From Alitta virens (taxonomy: Eukaryota > Annelida > Polychaeta > Phyllodocida > Nereididae), in NCBI GenBank assembly GCA_932294295.1, contig OW028584.1, positions 30,303,231 to 30,367,230 of the forward strand: 64,000 bases of DNA, in the 5' to 3' direction. Below the pieces are notes generated by a model, which worked only from the letters and a program-made list of their open reading frames with translations, did not search any database and was not told where the DNA came from. Position 1 is the first letter of the stretch; the number at the start of each line of letters is the position of its first letter. The translations under genes were made by a program, and so were the position numbers. Positions 1 through 11,637 of the stretch are shown piece after piece.

Positions 1-665
1 TCATTACTCTAGGCTTTTATTCTCTAAGCTTTAATCGAGTACACAAATAAATTTGCATGTTTTTCATATTTATGGATGATGTCAACAGTTTTGTGGAATT
101 CAGAAAAATTATAGGTAACTTAAACTTTCCCTATCCCACAGAACTCTATGTTGGACTCCTCTCAATCCCCCATTGCAAGTATGCCTGGTCTGAGGTGCAA
201 AAATTATTGTGGGGAGCAAGTGGTTTGACAGTCTAGATAGGTTTATATTTATTATGCAATAAGCCCTTGTGCATGATAAAACCATACAATGTAATATTCA
301 AATTGCTTAGATGCTTATGTTAAGGCCTTCACACACGATTAGCTATTGTAAATTCACAAACTTAGAATAATTTCCAGTTGATATTTGTAAGTGACATATA
401 TTGTAACTGCTGACATATATAATTCACATTTATAATGTAACTTATGACATGACATCTATTCATCCTTATCTTCATTCATTTTCATCTCATCGTACTTTCT
501 CAGGGCCATACAACCTTCAAGCATTGCTTTTCTATATGGATTTAGATAACTTGCATATATTTTTTTATATATATAATTGGAATTGCTGAAAATTTAATAA
601 ATTCAAACACGGTATTTTATTTTTTTTGTTTTTGTTTAAGATCATAAATCTAACAAAGTATGTAC

Positions 666-2018
666 CCATAGTTAGTAGTTCTCAAGAAAGCAATTCTGTC
701 TGCTAACTTTTCCAGCTGACCAACTTCAAGAGGGGCTCCTGTCAGCATATGTAATCCTTTCTTTTCTGTTTCGAACAAAAACTTGAACAAGGCTTTCTCA
801 TCATTCAGTATCTGGAAACCAAAAATCCTTTTCAGTGTACAATAGGATTCAATATTTCATACAAAGCATAGAGCACCACAAAATTTTCTTCTTTTTCTTT
901 TATTTTTGGCCCTTTCAAATTTTTCCCAAATGAACCCCCACTCCTTTCACAGAAGTTTGCACCATTTTTTGTAATGTCCCACGGAGATCTAAATTTGGAG
1001 GTGAATAACATTGTTAAGAATGCAGGACGGGTCCAGTGATGTTAATAGTGAAGGTGGTTTAATTGTGAGATTGCCTGACAACCTCCATTCCCAGACAGCA
1101 GTCCAAAGCGGGCCAGCGTCATTTCTATATTGGCTGCCATCGTTACAACATCGTTTCAACATCAATGACATCTACTGATGTTCAAACGATTTGGGATGCT
1201 GTCTGGGTTGCATTTTCAAGTAGCGAAAACCTTTTGTTCATTACATTCTGGATGGAATCGGTTGGAATGTTCCCTTCCATTTCTTTCCTTCCCCATAATT
1301 CATGTGCAGGTGCCAGCCATTTGTGTCTGATTTTCCGGTTCCTGTTGTTGTATGCCCTCTGGTGGAGCCAGTCGAAACCAAACTCACTGACATGGCCGCC
1401 TGGCCAGTTGATTAATATCTCCTTTTTCGAGTCATCAATCTGAATGAATATGAATGTTTGTGACAATGCATATATGCCAAAAAGTCAAAACCTCTGCATA
1501 ATATTTGGTGCAAATTTTGATACTGAAAATGAGAAGGGGTAAACTACGACAATGGGGAGAGATTTTTTAAGGACAGCAGCTGCAAGTGATGGGATATATT
1601 TTTTACTTACTGTCACATTCTGTGGTTTTATTTCAGGATCAATGTCCTGCATGACCAATCTCCTTGCCTTGGATGTGTGAACATAGCATTTGTCACAGAG
1701 GCAACAATCCCTCAGCCAAACATACGGGAAGGTGTCACGAACATTACCATCCCATGTGATGGATAATGATTCATCTTCACAACTGATGCTGTTCACTTTT
1801 GGTGCAGAAGCAGGTGTTGTTGTATAAGGTCTTGCAGAAATTTGAGGCATATGCTGGGACAGGCAAATTGCCCCTTTACTGATGTTGATGGTGCTATGTA
1901 ATTTTTTGCATATCAGAGAGTTCAAACCGCTCTGTATGGTAGTTTGTCTTGGTGCTTGTTTCAAGGCTTGAACCAGACAACGTCCGTGGTGCAAAATTTG
2001 ATTGCGGACAAGAGCCAT
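666..2018 (-). CDS. BBOX1-like: gamma-butyrobetaine dioxygenase-like, gene A (first three coding exons; rest off window)
   Basis: This is a minus-strand gene entering from the left edge. Coding exons are 2018-1611 (136 codons), 1439-1245 (65 codons) and 811-666 (48 codons plus 2 bases), joined by AG/GT sites. Exon 4 would lie left of base 1. The visible protein is identical to the matching part of gene B. The start is the ATG at 2018, seven bases inside an exon whose AG acceptor is at 2027-2026, so a 5' noncoding exon should exist upstream. The first 80 residues contain no Asp or Glu and many Arg/Lys/Ser/Thr, as in a mitochondrial presequence. They are followed by the GBBH N-terminal domain (FPYVWLRD, then a CCLCDKC cluster at 105-111). 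Three exons are intact; the remainder of the gene cannot be judged. Confidence 0.88.
1090..1207. mobile_element. CCCAGATAGCATTCC-family MITE in BBOX intron 2 (unit 1)
   Basis: The ends read CCCAGACAGCAGTCC and, inverted, GGGATGCTGTCTGGG. The copy lies in the intron between coding exons 2 and 3 of gene A and is shared by genes B (16,753-16,870) and C (32,998-33,116). It was therefore present before the unit duplicated. Confidence 0.7.
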
Positions 2019-2166
2019 TTTTTTCCTGAAAAAAAACCAAGAATGATAGAAGTAATTTTTAAAGTAAGAGGTTTTTGCAAGGAAAATATTCAAATCAAAT
2101 CCCATGTTTATTACTAGAAATAATAACTACTTAGTGAAAACATCTCAATTTATATAAAACTATCTA

Positions 2167-2498
2167 CAGTTAGTTTCATAAAATATGGTATACTCTAGAC
2201 AGCTGTGGCAACCTATTCCACTTCTGTCTACTCCTATCTTACACCTACCACCACTTCAAAAATATGAACCATGGTAAATCTAAGAAATTTATCTAAGATA
2301 TCATAAATATGTATTTGACATGCATCTTTTCAACAAGAAATGACATACATGCGTAACTTGCAACTTATGCCCCAGATGGTGCTGCATGTACTTTTCGATT
2401 CGGCTTTGAGTAGCCAGCTTTAGCCAGAGATAATAAAGAAGTTGTCTCTAGCTATGTCTAGGTTTAATTTGACAGGCTGTTTTTAAAAACACTAACTG
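2167..2498. mobile_element. TA-flanked MITE, CAGTTAGTTTC family
   Basis: The termini are CAGTTAGTTTC and a matching CTAACTG, flanked by TA on both sides (2165-2166 and 2499-2500), as for Tc1/mariner-derived MITEs. The interior carries a recurring block with ACAGCTGTGGCAACCTATTC. Related copies or fragments are at 17,830-18,161, 34,366-34,520, 14,355-14,700, 31,065-31,290, 41,430-41,806, 43,598-43,950 and 44,440-44,600. This copy sits just upstream of the first coding exon of gene A. Confidence 0.7.
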
Positions 2499-2652
2499 TA
2501 CAAGATGATCAATCTGCTAGATAGTGCTTCAAGGTTAAAACATAGGCTGCTGCAGTAGCATACCTTAAGACCATTTGAAAGATTAAAAAATTAATTTTGT
2601 GACTATGACATGTGAACTTATCATGGGGGCCCAAAATGAGACAATTAATTAA

Positions 2653-5063
2653 AGGGGAACTAACACCTTCAGCACTCTACCTCGGGGTAATTGTATAATG
2701 CGGACCAGGCAGACCATGCGGACCAGCGCTAAAACAAACAAGCGTTTGTTTGTTTAGACAAATACAACACACCCCTATTTCGGTCGTATATTGAAGAATG
2801 CGAACCATGCAGATCATGCAGACCAAAAAGAAGTTTGAGCAATCACCAGCTAAATTTAAAAAATAATAATAATAAAAATAAAACAATATAAAGAATAAAG
2901 GAAAGAGTACATTAAAGAAGAACAAATTACAAAATAAAAGGACAGGAAAGCTGCCATATGATTGGCCAGAAGCTATTGAAAATTTTCACCTTCTGATTGG
3001 GCATTTTATTTCCTCAATCCTGATTGGCTTTCTCCAAGGGTAAGTTAGTATATATAATACAATTAATTATTTCTGCAGACCAATCTTAAAGATAATGCCA
3101 TTATTATAAATAATGCAGACCAAGTTGTAGATTAATGCAGACCAAGTGCAGACCAATTCTCTGAAAGTGCAGACCAGATCTAGAAACTGCAGACCAAGTT
3201 TAGGAAAATTCAGACCAGGTCGATCTGCCCGGCCCCTTTTTGCTGCCAGAATCCGTCGCCAACCCGGCGAAAAAAGCTGTTACATAACCGTTACGTCACT
3301 CTACGGGTTCACTATGGCTAAAACAGCTTAGTGTGACTGGGGCTTTAGCAATAGAAAGTTATAGAAAATGCATACCAGATTATATTAGTTATAGAAAAGG
3401 CAGACCAGATCTGATAAATTGCAGACCAGGTCTGACAGAGTGCAGACCAAGTCTGACAAAGTGCAGACCAGATTTGAGAAAGTGCAGAAAAAGTTTTATG
3501 TTAATTAGTATTAGATAGTGCAGACCAGGTATGAGAAAATGCAGACCAGGTATGCGAAAATGCAGACCAATTGAGTCTATGTCAATGCTTTTTTGTGGGG
3601 TGCAAACTATAAAATGGATTGCTTTCCACATGGATTACGAATCAAGTGAAATTACATTACCTTACTGGCCACATAATCACAGCAACAGTCTACCTAAGAA
3701 GAAATAGTTATTTTGGTCTGCATTGTCTGTATGGTCTGCATTTTCACTCAATGGCGAAATAGGGGTGTGTTGTACTAGTCTAAACAAACAAATGGACGAT
3801 AGGCACTTGTTGGTTTTAGCGTGGTCCGCATGATCCGCATGGTCCACCTGGTCTGCATTTTACACTCACCCTTCTAACTCTCAGAAGTTAGATTGGGTCC
3901 ATTGAAACAACCACGCTATTGATAATAAAATATCCTGGATTTTTAGCAATGATTAGCTCTGTGTTGTGAACTACGGAGACCGCCATTTTCAACTTTCCCG
4001 TGTGTCTTGCACTAGCTGGAAATACGTCACTGTTGTCCAAGAGACTCTCTCAGGTGTTACTGGCACTCTCTCAGGTGTTACTGGCACTTGAGCCTTTGAA
4101 CATGTCATTAGACACGGTTCTCACTAAGTGTCAAGTAAATTGCCATTGAAATATTTGAGCTAATGTATTTTTATATATAAATATATATAATTTTATTTGA
4201 CAATTAAGATGTCAGATAACATATATATGTCATAAGTACATAAAAAATAAAATTAAAAAAAAGCAATAAGAAAAGAATAAAATAAATAAGGAATACAACA
4301 AAGACTATAGATACAGACGGTTATAAAAACACTTAAGGGGGAGGGGGATATGCCCGTAACAAAACCGCCCACTAACACTATAGATATACACTTATATTAT
4401 ACTATAAATATACATCTACTATAATTTTTTGTTTAAGATGGTGACATGCTTTAGGTGCCAAGGAATTTTTGCCTATCTTTTCACAAATTTGTTTGAAGAA
4501 TTTTTTCATTAAAACTATAATTAGGGTTTTCTGACTCCCATATGCAAGACTAAATTTATTGTAGAGAACATAATATATGGGCATGCCAATGATATAGCCT
4601 GGTATTGATAGGTAATTCTGGCTTCCATATGCTTATACTAATTGTAATTCAGTCTCCCAGTGTCAAATGGTGTAGACTGATGCTTGAACCGGCCATTATT
4701 CTTTTTTATTATAATTTTTTCACACATTGCCGGGCCTGAGGCTCATGTACCATTTAAAGAATTTACAAAGAAAAGCAGTATTAACAATTCTGTGATGCCC
4801 AATAATAGCTTAATTTAATCTATCTATAGACATATAAATATAGACTATGTGTAGACAATATTTATTTATTTTCGGTTTTTGATATAAAAACCTTGTGGCT
4901 AGTGCTGTATTCAGCACTTGGTGCATCAGTGACGTCAAAATTCACAATTAATTTGCTTAAAATATGACAAAACTCAACTTTTTGACACTTCCTTTCACAG
5001 CAATTTTCTTTAACATCTGATTAAACTTTTGAAATAAACATACAAATATCCTTTACTTCCCCT
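2653..5063. mobile_element. 2.4-kb non-autonomous DNA transposon with TTAA target duplication (unit 1)
   Basis: The termini are AGGGGAACTAA and, inverted at the right end, AGGGGAAGTAA, flanked by TTAA at 2649-2652 and 5064-5067. Unit 3 has the same flanks with a single TTAA (34,672-34,675), an exact empty site. TTAA duplication and AGGGG ends fit Kolobok or piggyBac-type elements. I see no transposase, so it is non-autonomous. It contains a nested foldback repeat element at about 2,685-3,885. Confidence 0.8.
2685..3885. repeat. foldback element with GCAGACCA repeats
   Basis: The left arm (about 2,685-2,835) and right arm (about 3,710-3,885) are long imperfect inverted repeats. Both contain GCGGACCA-type motifs, AACAAACAA and ACACACCCCTATTTCG, on opposite strands. 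Between them lie roughly twenty copies of a GCAGACCA-centred motif spaced 15-30 bases apart. The same structure is at about 18,348-19,548 in unit 2. Small open frames here follow the repeat and are not genes. Confidence 0.7.
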
Positions 5064-5514
5064 TTAAGTTCCTATGATGAGGGCAAATTTTTATATTTTT
5101 TGCCAATTATTTATATATATATTTCGTAAATAAAATATCCTATATGCATAGAGCATGAAACTAATTTTTTTTAATTTTAAAACATTTATATTCACTTTAT
5201 TTCTCCAAAATTGTATAGATGTCATTGTAAACATACATTACTGGGGTTTGGAAATGTAGCAAAAAACACAATGTTAGTTGTTATTCCATATTTTCTATCA
5301 TAAAAAAGTATGAAATGAATTTCAAATAAAAGTTTTGAAAGTGAAAGTACTACTTAATGTATAGAGGTTTGAGAAAATACGAAATTCCACATTTTCCCTT
5401 CATTATGTCTAATATACAACGAATATCATAATAAGCTGATCAAATTTTTAAAAATACTCTACAATTTCATGGAATTCATTGTTAGCATAGATTACCAGGG
5501 TTTAGAGAATTTGG

Positions 5515-5705
5515 TGGGTGGGTGGGTGATTAGGGCTTTACGTCCTGTATTTCTGCACCTGATGGGCTAATTAGGACAGGCAGGGACCATGGCAATGAGA
5601 TGAAGGATGAAACAGCCATCCAACTTAGGCTCGACTGGGAATCGAACCTGGGACCCAGCGGTTGGAAGCCCAGAGCGCTACCTCTGAGCTAGACCCCCGT
5701 CCCCA
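5515..5705 (-). mobile_element. tRNA-derived SINE with 11-bp target duplication (unit 1)
   Basis: On the minus strand the head reads as a tRNA-like module with A box TAGCTCAGAGG and B box GGTTCGATTCC. About 120 bp of unrelated body follows, ending in a CCCACC simple repeat. The element is bracketed by perfect AGAGAATTTGG repeats at 5,504-5,514 and 5,706-5,716, the hallmark of target-primed reverse transcription. The tRNA head has a CTTCCAA anticodon loop, suggesting a tRNA-Gly(UCC) ancestor. Confidence 0.85.
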
Positions 5706-6597
5706 AGAGAATTTGGCAAATAACACAATTTTGAAAATACTTTTTATATAGTGATGGAGATGCATGATCAATATATGGAGCGATCAAGATTTCATAGAAT
5801 TGGTATTGCTTAGTAACCAACTGAAAACCATTATATATCTAATGTATATATAAATATAACTCATTTGCTGAATGATGACTACATATTTTGAAAAAATTGA
5901 CATGCAAAACTCCCTTAGACCTATCAGTTGGGTCACTTAATGGCAAGTAAATTAATCAACAATTATATATTGTAATTAAAACAGATTTTCAATGTGCTTT
6001 CAAAGGATACCCTCTAGTTCTTGCTTACCTGACTATCGACACGAGCCTTCTTTCATGATTTGAGAAAACTGCCTCTTTTCAGTGATGTAATTTAAACTTT
6101 ATCTTATGTGAAAATGGCATGTGGTACCTAATGAATGGATACTCTCGCTTTGTTTCCAGATTAGCGCTGTAATATATGTATCTTTTGTGAAAATTGTGAC
6201 CATTCTTTAATCTTCACCTGATCTAGATTACATTTTTGTATGATTTTTTTTATATATGGTGTCTGAAAGAAGTTAGGTCAAGGACCCAGTCTTGCAGACT
6301 GTTTAATTTGATTCGTTGTTCAATAATGAAGAACCCGTCGGGGGCTTCTTGACTTATTTTAATGTATTTGACCCAGAAATGTTCCTGCACAACTAACCTA
6401 GGTAGTATTGACCTTAATTTTGGGATAAAGTCCTTGGTTACAACTTCCAAAGTTTATAAATTAAAGATTTAGGCATAATTGAACTTGTAACTATGGAGTA
6501 TTACTGCAGTAAACAAGCTAAACACTGCTCAGTTGAGCTATTTATAGACCACAGAGGCCTGCACTTAAAAAAAACCCACAAAATTCTCAACTAGAAG

Positions 6598-6690
6598 ATC
6601 TCATGGCAGAGTGGATAGGGCGCTCACAACTTAAATCTGAGTGTGGTGACATTAGTGCGAATCTAACTCAGTAAACTTTTTTTTTCTTTC
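6598..6690 (+). repeat. degenerate tRNA-like sequence (unit 1; repeated at 22,535-22,627)
   Basis: A box-like TGGCAGAGTGGATAGG is followed about 40 bases later by a weak B box (GTGCGAATCTAAC) and a T-rich tract that resembles a Pol III terminator. The acceptor stem does not pair, so it is a SINE head or pseudo-tRNA and not a working tRNA gene. Confidence 0.35.
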
Positions 6691-8271
6691 ATCAAATTGA
6701 CAATAACATATTTACTGCTATCACACATTATACATATATTTATTACACTTTAACAAGGTATTTACAAACGTTTTTCATAGCAATTAATAAACGCAGAAAA
6801 TGACGGGTAAAGATTGCCAGATATCTTCTTTTTTTTTAAGAATTTTCTTGTTTCTAATTACTAAACAGTTAGATGGTCTTCAGCACTGGAAGCGGTTTTC
6901 ATCGCGATTCATAAAATTGCATTATTTTATGGTGAATTCTGACTCACCGTGACTGCAAGATATTTATAAGCTATAACGCAAGTCATAATTATGCTATATT
7001 TAAATTGTGTTTGTGCTAATGTGGGACCAGAGTCCATAATTCAAACTCTGGTTCTAATACAATGTTATCAGACAAAAAAAAACCTAATATCTTTCAAAAC
7101 CGGATCATTTTTTTGTGGTATTTTGCAACAGGTTGAAACATTTGAATCACAAGTTAAAATTGCTGATTTATTGCATGAAAATTATGAGCATGGAAAAATA
7201 ACAGCATGTCAAGATTAGTAATAGTGTGTGTGCACTCATTATTTTTCACTATAAAATAAGGTAAGAAGAAGGCTGTAAAACCGTGTTCATGTATAATCCC
7301 ATGAAAAAAAAATGAAGACTACTGCATGTCCTTCATTCTGCAAACTCAGGTGCAAATGAGGCAGTATCACGCCATCTAAAGAAAGTACTGGGGCTGTTGA
7401 CTTAACAAAATTTGGATAAATGAAGAAAAGAAAGTTTTATCCACTATACTTTTTAAACCCTCTGGATCCACTCTTGGTCCTAAACTGCACCTATATATAT
7501 CTCCTGGGTCTATCTATAGCTATGCAGTAGCAAATTTAGGGGGGGGGGGGGGGGTCATTGGGTCATACCCCCCCCCCTCCTCAGTCTGGATAAAAAAAAT
7601 CAAGAGAAAATTAAGGCATGCATTGCTCAGACAATACTCTGCGAAATGCTATTTATTGGTTAGAATGAATGAAATTTACCAACATATTGAGTGCACAAAA
7701 GACCAATATGTCATATGTTAGGGGAAGCACAATCCCTTTTTATGTGGACATGAATCTGCACTCCTCCCATTTTCCTAAAACAAGGCGTCTGTAAGATAAT
7801 ACCCTCCCCTCCTTGATATAACATTTTGGTGCAACCCTCCTCCCTGAATAGAAATTTAAGGCATAATGCCTTATGCATAGGGTGAAACTTTTTTTAACTT
7901 TATATTACATGGTTTATCACATCATAGCTCCCTCTGGCCCAGTAGCCCAAAACTGCTCATTTACGCAATGCATAAAATCTCTAAATCATACTAGAAAAAT
8001 ATGGAATTTCATATGAGAAATTTGACTGTCACATTGTTCTGAGACCTTATTTCTTGAATTCAGCACAGAACTGATCAGTTATAAAATGTGATGTTCCCTG
8101 AAACCCACCCTAGCATACCTACTGGGACCCAGGATGCCTGTAACCACAGAATACAGAACTCCAGTTCTAGGTCTGTAACCATGCTTAATGGAGTTCAGCC
8201 ATTGGCTTCCAATCGAGGTTGTGGGGCACGACAGAGTCAACACCCCGAAGATTGTGACCCGCCAGTTCATG

Positions 8272-8314
8272 GGACAGGTATAATTCAATTCAGTGAATTG
8301 AATTATACCTGTCC
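8272..8314. repeat. 43-nt perfect palindrome
   Basis: Two 21-base arms, beginning GGACAGGTATAATTC, are exact reverse complements around a single central base. The unit-3 counterpart (about 24,943-24,981) is imperfect and shorter. It could form a cruciform or RNA hairpin; the function is unknown. Confidence 0.8.
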
Positions 8315-9778
8315 TACCAGGCACTAGCCATGAAACTTATTCCATATTTTTGCAAAAAGAAGTTAAGACCAAAAAAATATAAAGGATGTGAATGTGTTAT
8401 TTGTAACAATATAGATTTCAATTACTGTCAGACTGTATTATGAATCAAAAGGATTGTTTTCCTGGTAACCATGAATGGTATCATGGAAAGTTAGTCTTCT
8501 GCACTACAGCAGTGTACAGTATTTGCTCTGTCTACTTTACCTATCATTTAATTTTGCCTCCGGAGCCACTTCCAATTTGAATCAATTCTACTTCTTTTTT
8601 TTCAATGAGATTTCAAAACCTAACTATAGATATGCCAATCATCTTGCTTTAAGTCAATATTACTAATTGCAAGTCACACCTGACACCTTGGTTTACAGAG
8701 TGCATGGTGATTTCAGTTAACTCCCCTATAACCCAGTTTGATTGAACTGGTCTCCTAATATCAAGGAAAGACTCATCTTGATGATATAAATTTTCTGACC
8801 TGTACAGATCACTATTGGACACAAGTTTATGGAGAAAATGTCTGGTGAATTATGGAAAGAAAGGTACTTCTTGGAAGCTGAGAATGCTTCTTTTTGCAGT
8901 TGCAGTTAGTTTCATTAAAATACTGTCGACTATAGAAGGCTGTTGGGGCCTATACCTGACTTTAGTCTGAACATTTTAAAGCCAGCTGCTTCTGTCCACT
9001 TCTATAGCTAATAGTCAGTTTACATTTATTACCAGGAAAGTTTAAACACTGGCAAATGTAACAAATTAATATAATATATTATAAATATGTACTTTTATCA
9101 AAATTGTGAAAAACTTTTATGCTTTTCCAAACTTATGCACAGTAGTGTACATATTTAACCCAACATTATAAGAAATCTGTATATGCATTCCTGTAGAAAG
9201 TTGTTCTAAGTAATGTGTATGCTACCTGCATATTTTGTCAACATGATCTGCAAATGGCTATTACGTTCCATGCATTTTGAGAGAGTGGTTAGCAGGGTCG
9301 GATCCAGAAAAGTTTACAAATTAAAATGTATTGACGGGACCACAATTTTTTTTATTGACATTTACAAGGCCAAAGGGTTTATAAACACCCTTAACCCCCC
9401 CCCCCCCTCTGTGGATCCGCTACTGGTTAGGAAACGGTAGTGGTCCAATCTGGATGTTATCATCTATTATGTTGTAAACATTTATAGCTTCCTAACATCT
9501 TTTTATATATTTTATTTTATTTTTTATCCCCATGAAAAAGTTACACCAGTGTAAACCTTACCAAAATGAGGAACCTGGTGGGATTCCCGGATGCCCACAA
9601 GGTCGACCTAACCAGTAACCCCCTACAGGGAGCAGTAAGTTTTCACTATTTGCCAGAAAATGAGGACATATAGCTGACCCAGTGGGAAATCTTGTACATG
9701 AGAACTACAGGGGACTACCCAGTGGGCCCTGAGTGACTGGAGGAGACCCAACTGGGACACTGATAGGCCTAGTGTGAC

Positions 9779-9859
9779 CAAGATAGCATTCCAAATTGAG
9801 CCAGCATCGTTTCCTTTATACTGTTTTGACATTGCCAACATCACGGAATGCTATCTGGG
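9779..9859. mobile_element. AGATAGCATTCC-family MITE (unit 2; unit 3 copy about 26,447-26,527)
   Basis: Short element with inverted ends AGATAGCATTCC and GGAATGCTATCT around a GCC.GCATCGTTTC core. It belongs to a family found at many other positions in this window. Confidence 0.65.
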
Positions 9860-10079
9860 GATACCTCATGACCTAGTGGGACATACCCCTCTTACAGAGC
9901 AAGGGGACCTAATGGGATACCCCAAAACTAGTCAGAAGCAATAGTAGCTTATAAAAACCTGGTGGGACTTGAATTTTGGAAAATATAACTGCTGCTAAGG
10001 TGCGTAAGAGATTTTACAAAAAACTGTAAATTGAACTCTACATTCATAAATATTATATTTAGACTATACGACTGCTCAC

Positions 10080-10860
10080 AGAGTGAGGAGTTGAGGAGAC
10101 CCAGTGGGATATCCCAATGAGTTCCAATGGTAGTGAGGAAGTGAGGAGACCCAATAGGATACCCCTAAGCTACTCAGACCTAGTGGGTCCCCTGTTAAAG
10201 AATGAGGAGATGAGGAGATACCCATAAGATACTGAGGACCAATAGGAAGGCCAAGTTCGACACCCTAATAGTAATGAGGAAGTGAGGATCGAGACCCAGT
10301 GGGACACCCCAATAGTACAAAGGAAGTGAGGAGACCAAATGAGACATCCCAATTGTAATGAGGAAGTGAGGAGACCCAGTGGGATATCCTGTTGGGTCTC
10401 CTCACCTCCTCACTTTCACTGAGGTATCCTTCACCTCTTCAGTCTTAACTATCATAACCAAGGTATCCCACTTGTTCTCCTCAATTGGGGTTTCATCTGT
10501 AAGAGCTTGGACTTAATCAAGGTAAGAGGGGGTCCCACTAGCTTGGGTCTCCTTGCCTCCCCACTCTCTAACTTGGGTCCCACTAGGTCATGGGGTATCC
10601 TCAGTACCATTGGGGTGTCCCAGTGGGTCTCCTCACTTCCTTTGTACCATTGGGGTGTCCCACTGGGACATCATAGCTCTTAAGTATCTTATGGGTAACC
10701 CACTGGGTCTCCGCACTTCCTCACTATCACTGAGGTATCCCATTGGGTCACCCAAGGTCCATATATCCCACTGCATTTCCTCATCTCCTCATTCTCTACT
10801 TTTGACTAGCTGAATTAGGGGTGTCCCATTGGGTTTCTTCACCTCCTGAGCAGGGGGCTC
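10080..10860. repeat. inverted minisatellite, GAGGAGACCCAGTGGGA motif (unit 2)
   Basis: From about 10,080 to 10,395 the plus strand repeats GAGGAGACCCAGTGGGA-like motifs separated by CCCAATAGTAATGAGGAAGT-type spacers. From about 10,395 to 10,860 the same motif occurs as its reverse complement (TGGGTCTCCTCAC). Looser copies extend left to about 9,560. The array forms a large head-to-head palindrome 3' of gene B. Open frames in it are repeat artefacts. Confidence 0.75.
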
Positions 10861-10916
10861 CGTAAGAGGGCCCAAAATTGTAAATGGGGTATCCTCACTC
10901 TCTAAGAGGTGTGCCA

Positions 10917-11041
10917 CTACATGGCCAAATGTGCTACGTGCGTTTTCTATGAGAAGGATAAACGCATGGTAAAAACACGGTTTTTTCCTAATTAAAAATG
11001 AGGTTAAAACCATATATTTTCCATGCGTTTATCCAAACACA
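10917..11041. mobile_element. CATGGCCAAATGTG palindromic MITE, partial (unit 2)
   Basis: The left end reads TACATGGCCAAATGTGCTAC, followed by inverted GCGTTTTC/ATGCGTTTATCC motifs. It is partial compared with the full copy at 45,837-45,991. The unit-3 counterpart is at about 27,589-27,712. Confidence 0.65.
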
Positions 11042-11637
11042 TGCTCCCTGGGGAGTGCCAGCTGGGTCAACCTCACAAAGGTGAGTGATATAAGCCTCAT
11101 ATATGATTAAGGTTGAACAGTGCTGTTCGGCTGGTAAACAACAGATCTCACTGCAGAGCTTCAACGAAACACCATATGCCCTCTAGTGGAACATAAAATC
11201 AAAGTTTTGTAGTAATCATTGTTTGTGTTGTGCATTGTGAACATAATCTTGATCATTGTATCTATTTGAAAATGTGAATAATATATTTATTCATTACAAT
11301 AAAGATATAAGTAAATGTCACACACCACATTCACCCTTATTTTCTGAACATAATTGTCATACACAACAATACCATAAGGCAAAATATCCTTCATAGAAGA
11401 AAGTAAAGATAACAGTTTAATAATACCTGTTACGAATATTATATTGTTATACAAGTGACTTATTCTCCACCTTTTCCAACAATCATTCATTCGCATATAA
11501 ATAACTGAGTTAAGTTATTACTATTGCATTAATTCTAACAGCAATTATGATTCCCAGCACCTAAAATTGTCCGAATAAGTTCATGGATATGCAAATCTTG
11601 AATTTGAATATGCCTACAGTTGCATTTTTAATTCATT

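Larger units (their letters stand above)
1..7524. repeat. tandem BBOX unit 1 (partial)
   Basis: This is the right-hand part of a tandemly repeated genomic unit. Window base 1 onward reappears at 15,664 onward (offset 15,663), and from about 4.4 kb the offset becomes 15,937 because unit 2 carries 274 extra bases. Up to about 6.74 kb I see only one substitution (near 5,881 versus 21,829) apart from that indel. From 6.74 to 7.52 kb scattered substitutions and short indels appear. The right boundary at 7,524 is inferred from the point where the third copy stops matching (35,533). Confidence 0.85.

Noticed and set aside
1165..1443. Plus-strand 92-codon open frame (also at 16,828 and 33,100)
   Set aside because: It is antisense to BBOX coding exon 2 and part of an intronic MITE.
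3146..3631. Possible CRISPR-like or zinc-finger-like array
   Set aside because: The GCAGACCA motif is short, spacing is irregular and the array sits inside a foldback transposon of a eukaryotic genome. Apparent CRP/LHF peptides are repeat translations.
8079..8327. Overlapping opposite open frames of about 80 codons
   Set aside because: They span the palindrome, show no conserved domain and are broken or shortened in the unit-3 copy.
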